The notes: generated from the letters alone by a model not told the origin. Positions 55,333 through 64,000 are shown, counted from the first letter of the stretch. The stretch: 64,000 bases of DNA from Lachnospiraceae bacterium JLR.KK002 (GCA_036941025.1 JAYMNP010000001.1:1882501-1946500); one strand, 5' to 3'. Numbers and translations are program-made.

Positions 55333-56544
55333 TTACAGACTGGTCTGCACCGGTTTGGGCTGATAGCCTTTCTGTTCCAGGGCATCCATAATTTTCTTCT
55401 TATGTTCCGTGCCAAAAGCCTCCATGGTAATGCGGAGCTCCACCGCCGCATTGCGGTTGGTTGACACAAACTGATTATGCTCTAATTTTATAACATTACC
55501 CAGCTCTGTGGCAATAGTATTTGCAATTTTACATAATTCTCCAGGTTTATCCGGCAGCAGTACAGATACGGTAAAAATACGGTCCCGGAAAATCAGTCCC
55601 TGCTGTACTACGGAGGACATGGTAATCACATCCATATTTCCGCCGCTTAAAATAGATACCACCCGTTTGTTTTCCACCTGGAGGTGACGCAGGGCCGCTA
55701 CGGTCAGCAGTCCGGAATTTTCCACCACAATCTTGTGGTTTTCCACCATGTCCAGAAAGGCCACAATCAGCTCATCGTCCTCCACAGTAATAATATCGTC
55801 CAGATTCTCCCGGATATACGGGAAAATTTTCTCACCGGGAGTTTTTACGGCTGTTCCGTCCGCAATGGTGCTGACGCCGGGCAGCGTCACAATTTTCCCC
55901 GCTTCCAGAGAAGCCTGCATACAGTTTGCTCCGGCCGGTTCCACGCCGATGACTTTGATTTTGGGATTCAGCAGTTTGGCCAGCACCGATACGCCCGCCG
56001 CCAGTCCGCCGCCTCCGATGGGCACCAGGATATATTCCACCAGAGGAAGTTCTTTGAAAATCTCCATGGCAATGGTGCCCTGTCCCGTGGCCACCGCCAG
56101 GTCGTCAAAGGGATGGATAAACGTATATCCATGTTCCTCCGCCAGCTCATATGCCTTCTGGCAGGATTCGTCGTACACATCTCCGTACAGAATGACCTCG
56201 GCCCCGTAACCTTTGGTACGGTTTACTTTAATCAGCGGAGTGGTAGTGGGCATGACAATGGTGGATTTCACGCCAAAACATTTCGCCGCATAGGCAACGC
56301 CCTGGGCATGGTTTCCTGCAGATGCGGTAATCAGTCCCTTTTCCCGTTCTTCTTCTGACAGGGTACTGATTTTGTAATAGGAGCCGCGTACTTTGTAGGC
56401 TCCGGTAAACTGCATGTTTTCCGGTTTCAGATAGACCTTGTTTCCTGTCTGCTCACTTAAAAAATCACTGTACATCAGTTTCGTTTCCAGTGTCACTTCT
56501 TTTACAATCTTACTTGCTTCTTCAAATCTTTCCAGCGTCAGCAT
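55333..56544 (-). CDS. ilvA: Threonine ammonia-lyase (biosynthetic/catabolic, ACT-containing)
   Basis: A 403-residue PLP enzyme converting threonine to 2-oxobutanoate and ammonia. The PLP lysine is in LKPENMQFTGAYKVRGSYYKI, with ASAGNHAQGVAYAA (the phosphate/substrate loop) and a Gly-rich VPIGGGGLAAGVS that cradles the PLP phosphate; SGGNMD lies near the PLP ring. A single ACT domain closes the protein (FTVSVLLPDKPGELCKIANTIATELGN). The 400-residue, single-ACT form resembles the short clostridial enzyme rather than the 514-residue E. coli IlvA. The start is at 56544 after GAGAGAAACC. It lies 25 bases downstream of ftsY, outside any ilv or thr cluster. Confidence 0.94.
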   Translation of the reverse strand: MLTLERFEEASKIVKEVTLETKLMYSDFLSEQTGNKVYLKPENMQFTGAYKVRGSYYKISTLSEEEREKGLITASAGNHAQGVAYAAKCFGVKSTIVMPTTTPLIKVNRTKGYGAEVILYGDVYDESCQKAYELAEEHGYTFIHPFDDLAVATGQGTIAMEIFKELPLVEYILVPIGGGGLAAGVSVLAKLLNPKIKVIGVEPAGANCMQASLEAGKIVTLPGVSTIADGTAVKTPGEKIFPYIRENLDDIITVEDDELIVAFLDMVENHKIVVENSGLLTVAALRHLQVENKRVVSILSGGNMDVITMSSVVQQGLIFRDRIFTVSVLLPDKPGELCKIANTIATELGNVIKLEHNQFVSTNRNAAVELRITMEAFGTEHKKKIMDALEQKGYQPKPVQTSL

Positions 56545-56569
56545 GGTTTCTCTCTCCTGTCTTCCCGGC

Positions 56570-57541
56570 TTACTGCTCCGGTTCCTGCGCTTCCTCCCCG
56601 GTTTTCTCACTGCCGGAAAATAAAGCGTTTACAAACTGCTCCGAATCAAATTTCTGCAAATCCTCGATGGTTTCTCCCACACCGATGTATTTCACCGGTA
56701 TGCCCAGTTCCGACTGGATGGCCACCGCAATTCCGCCTTTGGCCGTACCGTCCATTTTGGTCAGAATAATACCGGAAATATCCGCCACCTCTGAAAACTG
56801 CCGCGCCTGTGCCAGCGCATTCTGTCCGGTAGTTCCGTCCAGTACCACCAGTGTCTCACGAAATGCTTCCGGATATTCCTTTTCCAGAATCCGATGAATT
56901 TTTTTCAGTTCCTCCATCAGATTTTTTTTGTTATGAAGGCGTCCCGCCGTATCACACAGCAGCACATCGGCATTTCTGGCTTTTGCCGCCGCCACCGCAT
57001 CGTAAATCACAGAAGCCGGATCTGCCCCTTCCTGGCCGCCAATCATTTCCACGCCCGCGCGATGGGCCCACTCGCTGAGCTGCTCTCCTGCGGCCGCCCG
57101 GAAAGTGTCTGCGGCTGCCAGCACCACTTTACGTCCCTGGTCTTTCAGCTTTCCCGCCAGTTTTCCCACGGAAGTGGTCTTTCCCACCCCGTTGACGCCG
57201 ATGACAAGAACCACGGAGGTTTCATGTTCAAACTGATATGCGGTCTCTCCCACATCCATCTGCTCCCGGATACTGGAAATCAGCAGTTCCCGGCATCGGG
57301 CAGGTTCTTTGATATGCTGTTCCTTTACTTTCGCTTTCAGGTTCCCGATGATTTCTTCCGTGGCATGAACGCCCAGATCCCCCATAATGAGAATCTCCTC
57401 GATTTCTTCATAAAAGTCTCCATCTATACTGGAAAATCCGCTGAATATGGAATCTATTCCGGATACGATATTGTCTCTGGTCTTCGTCAGCCCCTGTACC
57501 AGCCGGCTGAAAAAGCCTTTTTTTTCTTTTTCTTCACTCAT
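56570..57541 (-). CDS. ftsY: Signal recognition particle receptor FtsY
   Basis: A 323-residue SRP receptor GTPase. After a short, charged N-terminus (EEKEKKGFFSRLVQGLTKTRDNIVSGIDSIFSG) that mediates membrane contact come the NG domains: GVNGVGKTTSVGKLAGKLKDQGRKVVLAAADTFRAAAGEQL, DTAGR in LLCDTAGRLHNKKNLM, and TKMDGTAKGGIAVAI. It lacks the long acidic A domain of E. coli FtsY, as in other Firmicutes. The start at 57541 (MSEEKEKK) has AGGAG. It is 20 bases downstream of smc in the conserved rnc-smc-ftsY order. Confidence 0.97.
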   Translation of the reverse strand: MSEEKEKKGFFSRLVQGLTKTRDNIVSGIDSIFSGFSSIDGDFYEEIEEILIMGDLGVHATEEIIGNLKAKVKEQHIKEPARCRELLISSIREQMDVGETAYQFEHETSVVLVIGVNGVGKTTSVGKLAGKLKDQGRKVVLAAADTFRAAAGEQLSEWAHRAGVEMIGGQEGADPASVIYDAVAAAKARNADVLLCDTAGRLHNKKNLMEELKKIHRILEKEYPEAFRETLVVLDGTTGQNALAQARQFSEVADISGIILTKMDGTAKGGIAVAIQSELGIPVKYIGVGETIEDLQKFDSEQFVNALFSGSEKTGEEAQEPEQ

Positions 57542-57561
57542 TGATAAACTCCTTCCTGTCC

Positions 57562-60500
57562 TCACTCTGTGGCCAGCGTCTCAATTAAATCCACGGATAC
57601 CAGCGTGGACACGCCTTTTTCCTGCATGGTAATTCCATACAGCCGGTCCGCCGCTTCCATGGTTCCCCGCCTGTGGGTAATGACAATAAACTGGGTATGG
57701 CGGGTCAGCTTATGTAAATATTTTGCAAACCGTCCCACATTGGAATCGTCCAGCGCCGCCTCTATTTCATCCAGCAGACAGAAAGGGGACGGCTTCAGGT
57801 TCTGAATGGCAAACAGCAGGGAAATGGCAGTCAGGGATTTCTCCCCGCCGGATAACTGCATCATGTTCTGCAGTTTTTTGCCTGGAGGCTGGGCGATAAT
57901 ACGAATGCCGCATTCCAGAATGTCCTCATCCTCCACCAGCTCCAGTGTTCCTTTTCCTCCGCCGAACAGTTCTTTAAATACTTTGTCAAATTCTTTCTGA
58001 ATCTGCCCGAATTTTTCCATAAACTGCCTGCGCATTCCCGTATCCAGTTCTTCGATAATGTCCAGCAGAGTTTTCTCCGCCTCCACCAGATCGTCATGCT
58101 GAGTTTTCAGGAACACATACCGCTCCGACAGATTCCGGTAATCTTCGATGGCATTTACGTTCACATCGCCCAGTTTACGGATTTCTTCCTTTATCTGAGA
58201 AATCTGCTTTTTCAGTTCTGCGGGACTGTCCAGTTCTTCTTTTCGCAGCTCCATGGCATTGTGGAATGTCAGTTCATATTCTTCCCACATATAATTGGTC
58301 TGATTCTCCATGGATTCATTCAGTTTTTCTTTCTGGCTGTTCAGACGATACAACTCTTTATCCAGATCGTTGATACGTTTTGACAGTTCTTCCTGTTTCT
58401 GGAAAAATCCTTTGTACTGTTCGGACATGTCTTCCCGCTGCTTCTGCTTTTCTGAAATCTGTTCTTCCAGAGCGCCTTTGTCCCGTCCGGACTGTTCCAT
58501 GGAAGCCTTAAGCTCCTCAATCTCCTGCTGTTTTTGCTGAATATCTTCCTGTGACTGGTTTTTTTCCTGTTCCGCAGCCTGCAAATCTTCATCCAGTTTA
58601 CGGATTTCTGCTAAAATACGGGAAATATTTTCCTGAACAAATTCCGCTTTCTGCTGAAAATTGGCTTCTTCCAGCTGCACCCTGGAAACAGCGCTCTGGC
58701 TTTCTTCTGCCAGACGGTTCTGGTTCTCCAGCATCTGCCGGAATTCCCCGGTCTCTTCTTCGATTTCTTTTTCCCGCCGGTCTGCCGCCTGGATTTCTTC
58801 CTGAATACCGGCCTGGTTCTCGCTGATTTCCAGTAACTGTTCTTCAATTTCCCGGCTTTCCATCTGCAGTGTCCTGAACTGGCTGTCATTCTCTGCTTTC
58901 TGTTCCCTGGCATGTTCCAGGTTCAGTTCTTCGGTGTTCCGCAGAATCATGGCCTGATTCAGTTCTTCCTGAAGATTTCGGATATCCTCTTTTAACAGTT
59001 CCCGTGCCGTATTGATGTCTTCCAGACGGTTCCGGTGCTCCTGCAATGTGTTCTGCAGCTTTTCCGTTTCTTTCTGCAAATCTTCGATTTCACGTTTCCG
59101 TCCCAGCAGATTGCTGGTATTTTTAAAAGCTCCTCCTGTCATGGAGCCTCCCGGATTTAAAGATTCTCCTTCCAGGGTCACAATCCGCAGACTGTACTGA
59201 TAATTCCGTGCCAGCCCAATGGCATGGTCGATGGTATCCACCACATAAGTTCTGCCCAGCAGGTATGTTTTCAGTCCCTGAAACCTGCTGTCAGCCTGTA
59301 CCAGTTCGCTGGCCAGCCCAATCACGCCGGGCTCCCGCAATGCTTCCTGGTTTACATAAGCCGCTTTTTTTCCCACGCTGGTCAGGGGCAGAAAGGTGGC
59401 CCGGCCATAGCGGTTCTGCTTCAGAAATCCAATCATTTTTTTTGCAGTGGCCTCGTCTGCAGTGACAATATTCTGGATGCTGCCGCCCAGGGCAGTCTCT
59501 ATGGCAGCTTCGTACTTTTTTTCCACCTGAATCAGATCTGCCACCACGCCCAGCAGGCCAGGTTCTCTTTCCTTTTGCTCCATAACCCGGCGGATGGAAT
59601 TGCCGTATCCGTCATACCGCTCTGCAATATTAATCAGAGATTCCAGCCTGGACTGTTCTCTGTGGTAACGGGCCGTGTCCTGCTCCAGAAGATTCAGGGT
59701 TTCCGTCCGCTTTGCCTGCCAGGCTCTGTTCTTTTCTTCCAGACGTTTTCCTTCCTCTTCCAGCTTCTGGCAGGCAGATTTCGCCTGCGCATATTTTTCT
59801 TCGCATTCCTGCTCCAGAACCTTAAGTTCTTCCTCCTGGCTTTTCTGCTCCAGAAATCGCTTGCTTAGCTGAGCCTTTCGGATATTCATCTGCTCCTGCA
59901 TGGTATCGTAACGCTGCTGTCTGGCTTTCGTGGAAGCTCTGCTGTTCAGAAGCTCGATAATTTCGCTTTTTCCGTCTTCAATTCTTCTGCTGCATCGGGC
60001 AATTTCTTCCTGAATTTCCTGATATCTGGCCATAACCTGGCTTTTCTGTTCCTCCATGGATCTGACCTGATTGTCCAGTTGAAGCCTTTCTTTTTCGCAG
60101 GCTGCTTTCTGCTCCATCTTTTCCAGACGTTCCTGCTCCACCGCTTCCTGCCGGGATTTAAAATGCTCCTCGCTCTGCCGGGCAGCGCGAATCTGCTCTC
60201 TTAACACATTGATCCGGCCTTCCAGCTTCCCGCTCTGTACGGTGGTCTCGCTGAGTCTTCCCCGCAGAATTTCCAGATTTTCATCGGCTTCCTTCATGCT
60301 CTGTTCAATTCTGGCATATTCTGTCCGGATGTTTTCGTAGGCGTCGTCCGATTCTTTCCAGTCCTGGTCCGTAATCTTCAGCTTTTCTTCCAGAGATTTC
60401 AGCTGCTCCTCCATCCGTTCCATATCCAGGAGGAACATGTTCACATCATATGTTTTTAATTCTTCCCGTTTCTTCAGATAGAGCCTGGCTTTCTCTGCCT

Positions 60501-61122
60501 GGCGTTCCAGAGGGCCCACCTGCTTTTCCAGTTCTGTCAGGATATCATTGACGCGCACCAGATTCTGACGCTCATCTTCTAATTTTTTCTGGGCCGTGGC
60601 CTTTCTCCGTTTGAATTTTACAATACCTGCCGCTTCATCAAACAGTTCCCGGCGTTCTTCCGGTTTCCCGCTGAGAATCCGCTCAATCTGTCCCTGACCG
60701 ATAATGGAATATCCCTCTTTTCCAATCCCCGTATCATAGAACAGTTCGTTTACGTCTTTCAGCCGGCAGGTTGTGCCATTAATCAGGTATTCGCTTTCTC
60801 CGGAGCGGTATACACGCCGCGCCACTGTCACCTCGTTGTAATCCACATTCAACTGCCGGTCCCCGTTGTCCAGGGTAATGGCCACCCAGGCATAACTTAA
60901 GGGCCTGCGGTTTTCCGTACCGGAAAAAATAACGTCCTGCATACTGGCCCCGCGAAGCTGCTTCACCCGCTGTTCTCCCAGCACCCAGCGCACCGCGTCC
61001 GCCACATTGCTTTTGCCGCTTCCGTTGGGACCTACGATTCCTGTAATTCCGTTATGGAATTCAAACAGAATCTTATTGGCAAAGGATTTAAATCCATGAA
61101 CTTCTATACTTTTTAAATACAT
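57562..61122 (-). CDS. smc: Chromosome segregation protein SMC
   Basis: An 1186-residue SMC ATPase of the condensin complex. The N-terminal head has Walker A GPNGSGKSNVADAVRWVLGEQ (residues 32-52). Two very long coiled coils (about 165-500 and 680-1010) flank a hinge (about 510-670) with ETALGGSIQNIVTADEATAKKMIGFLKQ and GGSMTGGAFKNTSNLLGRKREI. The C-terminal head has the signature LSGGEKSLTAISLLFAI and Walker B PFCLLDEIEAALDDSNVGRF. Length equals B. subtilis Smc (1186). The start has GGAGGAATGC. It is 20 bases downstream of rnc. Its kleisin partners scpA and scpB are not in the window. Confidence 0.98.
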   Translation of the reverse strand: MYLKSIEVHGFKSFANKILFEFHNGITGIVGPNGSGKSNVADAVRWVLGEQRVKQLRGASMQDVIFSGTENRRPLSYAWVAITLDNGDRQLNVDYNEVTVARRVYRSGESEYLINGTTCRLKDVNELFYDTGIGKEGYSIIGQGQIERILSGKPEERRELFDEAAGIVKFKRRKATAQKKLEDERQNLVRVNDILTELEKQVGPLERQAEKARLYLKKREELKTYDVNMFLLDMERMEEQLKSLEEKLKITDQDWKESDDAYENIRTEYARIEQSMKEADENLEILRGRLSETTVQSGKLEGRINVLREQIRAARQSEEHFKSRQEAVEQERLEKMEQKAACEKERLQLDNQVRSMEEQKSQVMARYQEIQEEIARCSRRIEDGKSEIIELLNSRASTKARQQRYDTMQEQMNIRKAQLSKRFLEQKSQEEELKVLEQECEEKYAQAKSACQKLEEEGKRLEEKNRAWQAKRTETLNLLEQDTARYHREQSRLESLINIAERYDGYGNSIRRVMEQKEREPGLLGVVADLIQVEKKYEAAIETALGGSIQNIVTADEATAKKMIGFLKQNRYGRATFLPLTSVGKKAAYVNQEALREPGVIGLASELVQADSRFQGLKTYLLGRTYVVDTIDHAIGLARNYQYSLRIVTLEGESLNPGGSMTGGAFKNTSNLLGRKREIEDLQKETEKLQNTLQEHRNRLEDINTARELLKEDIRNLQEELNQAMILRNTEELNLEHAREQKAENDSQFRTLQMESREIEEQLLEISENQAGIQEEIQAADRREKEIEEETGEFRQMLENQNRLAEESQSAVSRVQLEEANFQQKAEFVQENISRILAEIRKLDEDLQAAEQEKNQSQEDIQQKQQEIEELKASMEQSGRDKGALEEQISEKQKQREDMSEQYKGFFQKQEELSKRINDLDKELYRLNSQKEKLNESMENQTNYMWEEYELTFHNAMELRKEELDSPAELKKQISQIKEEIRKLGDVNVNAIEDYRNLSERYVFLKTQHDDLVEAEKTLLDIIEELDTGMRRQFMEKFGQIQKEFDKVFKELFGGGKGTLELVEDEDILECGIRIIAQPPGKKLQNMMQLSGGEKSLTAISLLFAIQNLKPSPFCLLDEIEAALDDSNVGRFAKYLHKLTRHTQFIVITHRRGTMEAADRLYGITMQEKGVSTLVSVDLIETLATE

Positions 61123-61142
61123 GCATTCCTCCGCTGCTTTGG

Positions 61143-61841
61143 TTATTGTGGTTTCTTTTCCTGCTCTTTTAACTGCAGCAGGGTGTGATAGGCCGCTTCC
61201 TGTTCCGCGCTTTTTTTGGTTCTTCCGCAGCCTGTCCCATAGGACACATTTCCAATCCGGGCCTCCACAACGAATTTCTTATTGTGGTCCGGCCCTTCCT
61301 CTTTCAGCAGGAAATAACTCAGTTCCCCCTCGTGATTTCCCTGTACCAGTTCCTGCAGGATAGTTTTGCTATCGAAAAAGAGCTGTTTATGCTCTATGTC
61401 GTTCAGTACAAACCGGTGTATAAACTCTTTCGCGTTAGCAAAACCACCATCCAGATAGATGGCTCCAATCACTGCTTCCAGTGCATCGGACAGAATGGAT
61501 TTGCGCTCCCTTCCTCCCGTCTGGTCCTCTCCCTTTCCCAGCAGCAGATATCTGCCAAGTTTCAGCTCTCTGGTACAGAATGCCAGAGCCGGTTCACAGA
61601 CCATACTGGCCCGCAGCCTGGTCAGTTCCCCTTCCGGATGTCCGGGGTATCGGTGGAACAGAAATTCACTGGCTGTAATTTCCAGTACCGCATCTCCCAG
61701 AAATTCCAGGCGCTCATTGTCTGCAAGTCTGCCCAGATGGCGCTCATTGGCATAGGAGCTGTGGGTCAGGGCCTGGAGGAGCAGCTTTTCATTTTCAAAA
61801 TGATACCCGATTTTTTCTTCAAATTCCCGTAGTAATTTCAT
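61143..61841 (-). CDS. rnc: Ribonuclease III
   Basis: A 232-residue dsRNA endonuclease for rRNA and small RNA processing. The catalytic domain has NERLEFLGDAVLEITASEFLF (signature) and SDALEAVIGAIYLDGGF with the metal-binding Glu/Asp. A C-terminal dsRNA-binding domain spans about 158-228 (TILQELVQ..., KKFVVEARIGNVSYGTGCGRTKKSAEQEAAYHTLLQL). The start at 61841 has GAAAGG seven bases upstream. It lies between acpP (117-base gap with a hairpin) and smc, the canonical Firmicutes order acpP-rnc-smc. Confidence 0.97.
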   Translation of the reverse strand: MKLLREFEEKIGYHFENEKLLLQALTHSSYANERHLGRLADNERLEFLGDAVLEITASEFLFHRYPGHPEGELTRLRASMVCEPALAFCTRELKLGRYLLLGKGEDQTGGRERKSILSDALEAVIGAIYLDGGFANAKEFIHRFVLNDIEHKQLFFDSKTILQELVQGNHEGELSYFLLKEEGPDHNKKFVVEARIGNVSYGTGCGRTKKSAEQEAAYHTLLQLKEQEKKPQ

Positions 61842-61895
61842 AATTATGCCTTTCTTCCTTACTTCTGTTCTCGCATAAAGCCCTTTGATTCAAAT

Positions 61896-61930
61896 ACAAC
61901 CACTTTCGCGCAACATGTGAAAGTGGTTGT
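61896..61930. terminator. Hairpin between acpP and rnc
   Basis: Perfect 12-bp arms ACAACCACTTTC (61896-61907) and GAAAGTGGTTGT (61919-61930) with an 11-base loop, 28 bases after the acpP stop. No U-tract follows on the minus strand, so partial attenuation between abundant acpP and low-abundance rnc is more likely than a full stop. Confidence 0.55.
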
Positions 61931-61958
61931 CTCTTTATACTCACGATACGATTTTCTG

Positions 61959-62189
61959 TCAGTTTGTGGCATTTTTAATCTGCTCTACTGCATCTCCAAC
62001 CGTTACTATTTTTTCTGCTTCTTCATTGGCAATCTCAATGTCAAATTCTTCTTCCAGTCCCATAATAATCTGGAAAATATCCAGGGAATCCGCTCCCAGG
62101 TCGTCTACAAAGGTAGTGTCCATTGTGATTTCTTCCACGTCAACGTTTAATACTTCCGCAATGATTTTTTTTAATTTTTCAAACTCCAT
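61959..62189 (-). CDS. acpP: Acyl carrier protein
   Basis: A 76-residue acidic carrier protein of fatty acid synthesis. The phosphopantetheine serine lies in [23 protein letters not shown] (DSL motif, Ser about residue 36). The four-helix pattern and size are standard; DSLDIF replaces the commoner DSLDTV/DSLDVV. The start has AAAGGAAG. It is 12 bases downstream of plsX. Its abundance relative to rnc may be set by the hairpin downstream. Confidence 0.97.
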   Translation of the reverse strand: MEFEKLKKIIAEVLNVDVEEITMDTTFVDDLGADSLDIFQIIMGLEEEFDIEIANEEAEKIVTVGDAVEQIKNATN

Positions 62190-62201
62190 GATACTTCCTT
62201 T

Positions 62202-63221
62202 CTACTCCTCCATAGGAGATGTTCCAATATTCTTCCTGATTTTCTCATTGATTTCCTGTTCCTTAAAAGTCACGCACTGAATAATGGCATTGGTTATTTC
62301 TTTGGCTTTGGAACTTCCGTGAGTCTTGACTACCAGCCCGTTCAGTCCCAGCAGGGGCGCGCCGCCGTACTCCGTGGCGTCAAAAGCCTTCAATGTCTTT
62401 TTCAGGGAAGGTTTCACCAGAAGGGCACCGATTTTGCTTCGGAAATTCTCCATCATTCCCTTTTTAATCACGCCTGTCAGCGCATTGCTTACGCCTTCAT
62501 ACAGTTTCAGAATAACGTTTCCCACAAATGCCTCGCAGACGATGACATCCGCTTCCCCGTGAGGAATATCCCTTGCCTCAATGCTTCCCACAAAATTGAT
62601 ATCCGGACAGTTTTTCAGCAGCGGAAAGGTTTCTTTCACCAGTGCATTTCCCTTTTCTTCTTCCGCACCGATATTGACAATGGCTACCCTGGGCCTGTTC
62701 ACTCCCAGCACATTTTCCATATAAATGGAACCCATCTTCGCAAACTGAACCAGATGTGAAGCTCTGGCATCCACATTTGCACCGCAGTCAATCAGCAATG
62801 ATACACCCTGTTCCGTGGGAATCAGCGGAGCCAGAGGAGGACGCTCCACGCCTTTGATTCTTCCGACAATTACCTGTCCGCCCACCAGAACGGCGCCGGA
62901 ACTGCCTGCCGAAATAAATGCGTCCGCTTTCTTTTCCTTTACCATATTCATTCCCACTACGATGGAAGACTGTTTCTTCTTCCGAATGGCCATCACCGGA
63001 GGTTCTGCGGTCTCAATTACCTCTTCGGCATGAATCACTTCAATCTGTGAGCCGGAATAAGAATACCTGGCAAGTTCCTGCTTTATCACATCCTGCTGGC
63101 CTGTCAGATATATTTTGATATTTTTCCGCATTGCAACAGCATTTACCGCCCCTCTGACGATTTCCGCGGGCGCGTGATCCCCGCCCATGGCGTCTACTGC
63201 TACCTTTATCATTTCCTGCAT
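62202..63221 (-). CDS. plsX: Phosphate acyltransferase PlsX
   Basis: A 339-residue peripheral membrane enzyme that turns acyl-ACP into acyl-phosphate, the donor for PlsY in phospholipid synthesis. VAVDAMGGDHAPAEIVRGAVNA opens the protein; VGGQVIVGRIKGVERPPLAPLIP, LIDCGANVDARASHLVQFAKMGSIYMENV, and ADVIVCEAFVGNVILKLYEGV are all PlsX landmarks. The start at 63221 has AGGAGG eight bases upstream; MIKVAVD three codons later is possible. A promoter with a palindromic spacer (63294-63322) drives plsX-acpP and possibly rnc-smc-ftsY. In many Firmicutes rpmF precedes plsX; here it does not. Confidence 0.97.
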   Translation of the reverse strand: MQEMIKVAVDAMGGDHAPAEIVRGAVNAVAMRKNIKIYLTGQQDVIKQELARYSYSGSQIEVIHAEEVIETAEPPVMAIRKKKQSSIVVGMNMVKEKKADAFISAGSSGAVLVGGQVIVGRIKGVERPPLAPLIPTEQGVSLLIDCGANVDARASHLVQFAKMGSIYMENVLGVNRPRVAIVNIGAEEEKGNALVKETFPLLKNCPDINFVGSIEARDIPHGEADVIVCEAFVGNVILKLYEGVSNALTGVIKKGMMENFRSKIGALLVKPSLKKTLKAFDATEYGGAPLLGLNGLVVKTHGSSKAKEITNAIIQCVTFKEQEINEKIRKNIGTSPMEE

Positions 63222-63293
63222 GAAATTTCCTCCTTACGGTCTGCAGGCAGAATCTTTGCTATATTTTTCCTGTCTGCCGAATGCCTATTTAAG

Positions 63294-63322
63294 AATATAC
63301 TATAAGTATTAGGAGAAATCAA
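63294..63322 (-). promoter_or_regulatory. plsX promoter with palindromic spacer
   Basis: Minus strand TTGATT (63322-63317), 17-base spacer, TATATT (63299-63294). The perfect palindrome ATACT-ATA-AGTAT (63297-63309) spans the -10 edge and spacer, a typical operator position. The -35 box overlaps the stop codon of the YesL-like gene. Confidence 0.6.
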
Positions 63323-63969
63323 TATAAATCTTCTTTATATTTTTCATCTTCTGCCATTCGGTCTTCCTCGCTCATATATTTCCGGAAAATCCGCTCCAGA
63401 ATATAGCTCTGAATCCAGGTATAAACTGCGGGAAGCAGAAAAATCAGTATCGGCACCATATAGAAAACCAGCCCTGTCACCACAGCCAGAATCAGCATCA
63501 GAACCGTCATGGGCAAATGTACAATCACCATCAGAATGGCATTTTTCATGGACTGCTTTACGGAATTTTCAAAACGGGCCATATAGGGGAAGAGATAAGA
63601 AACCCATGCAAACCAGATGGCCATTCCCACTACGAAAAATACTGCCAGAGGCCCCAGAGGGCTTCCTTCTTTTGCGTAAAAATTCATGATATACAAATCC
63701 ACCCACAGCACGCCTCCGATAATCAGGGCAAGAATCCATACAATGGTGGTCTTTTTGAAATTATCCTTAAAAGCGCTGATATAATCCCGGAACAGATATC
63801 CCCGGTCGTGGCGCAGCACCTTATGCGTCGTATAGTACATGGCTGTGGACGCAGTTCCTATGGTAATTACAGGGATACAGCTTACCAAAAACAGCAGGCT
63901 CAGGCAGAGACAGTCCGTAAATTTGGATAAAGACCTCATGATACCGCTGTCCAGATTAAATAATTTCAT
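63319..63969 (-). CDS. YesL-like DUF624 membrane protein
   Basis: A 216-residue membrane protein with about five helices: CLCLSLLFLVSCIPVITIGTAST, IVWILALIIGGVLWVDLYI, LAVFFVVGMAIWFAWVSYLF, ILMVIVHLPMTVLMLILAVVTGLVFYMVPIL and the following segment. The N-terminal CIPVITIGTASTAMYY with the later YLFPYMARFENS is the DUF624/YesL pattern; these proteins often accompany carbohydrate ABC transporters but their role is unknown. A charged tail (EEDRMAEDEKYKEDLY) ends the protein. The start has AGGAGG. No sugar transporter lies inside the window, but the region upstream (beyond 64000) cannot be seen. Confidence 0.9.
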   Translation of the reverse strand: MKLFNLDSGIMRSLSKFTDCLCLSLLFLVSCIPVITIGTASTAMYYTTHKVLRHDRGYLFRDYISAFKDNFKKTTIVWILALIIGGVLWVDLYIMNFYAKEGSPLGPLAVFFVVGMAIWFAWVSYLFPYMARFENSVKQSMKNAILMVIVHLPMTVLMLILAVVTGLVFYMVPILIFLLPAVYTWIQSYILERIFRKYMSEEDRMAEDEKYKEDLY

Positions 63970-64000
63970 TTCAAATTCCTCCTTTTCATAAAATCAGAAA

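Overview
The window reads as chromosomal DNA from an anaerobic, low-to-mid GC, Gram-positive member of the Clostridia, most likely the family Lachnospiraceae. This is inferred from the pyruvate:ferredoxin oxidoreductase, a PPi-type phosphofructokinase, ClpC without ClpB-like features, strong AGGAGG ribosome-binding sites, SigA-type promoters (TTGACA/TATAAT), a DUF6320-like zinc-ribbon membrane protein, and the Firmicutes order of the rnc-smc-ftsY-ylxM-ffh-rpsP-khpA-rimM-trmD-rplS-rbgA-rnhB block. Almost all genes lie on the minus strand. Plus-strand genes are the partial gene at base 1, a 79-residue gene at 8.6 kb, the phosphofructokinase at 17.3 kb, a LytTR/GHKL two-component pair at 29.8-31.9 kb and an ABC-F ATPase at 39.2 kb.

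Layout. 0-6.3 kb: the C-terminal end of a metal P1B ATPase, then deoC, radA, a conserved small protein, clpC and a YtrA-type GntR regulator. 6.3-13.5 kb: a membrane-anchored cohesin/cadherin-like surface protein, a small unknown gene, a four-gene osmoprotectant (OpuC-type) ABC transporter and an M3 oligoendopeptidase. 13.5-15.5 kb: an AT-rich two-gene cassette (AAA15-type ATPase plus an unrecognised 107-residue protein) behind a perfect-consensus promoter with a palindrome in its spacer. 15.6-22.4 kb: a membrane diguanylate cyclase divergent from PPi-phosphofructokinase, a ZIP transporter and a three-gene acyltransferase / zinc-ribbon membrane protein / alpha-beta hydrolase operon. 22.4-32 kb: a soluble hybrid histidine kinase, a GH31 glycosidase, an HD-domain protein, a 470-base palindrome-rich gap, aspartate kinase and the LytTR/GHKL pair. 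32-42.8 kb: PFOR, a large GGDEF/EAL protein, ABC-F, M42 peptidase and PgeF. 43-63 kb: the housekeeping block running from yraN back to plsX, covering secretion (ffh, ftsY, two lepB), ribosome and tRNA maturation (rplS, rpsP, rimM, trmD, rbgA, khpA, rnc), chromosome segregation (smc) and phospholipid/fatty acid supply (plsX, acpP). It is interrupted by ilvA and a secreted DUF4886-type protein. The window ends in a YesL/DUF624 membrane protein.

The most interesting unexplained signals are non-coding. (i) Two copies, at 13.5 and 27.8 kb, of a hairpin with compensatory base changes in both stems and an invariant purine-rich internal loop, each a few tens of bases upstream of a gene start. (ii) A leader before the LytTR/GHKL pair that is almost entirely a terminator with a mutually exclusive alternative helix. 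(iii) A 264-bp fold-back element at 42.84-43.10 kb. (iv) Long perfect hairpins in several gaps, two of which share an identical 14-base tag. The best candidate for an undescribed protein system is the ATPase/107-residue cassette, but its function cannot be read from the sequence.
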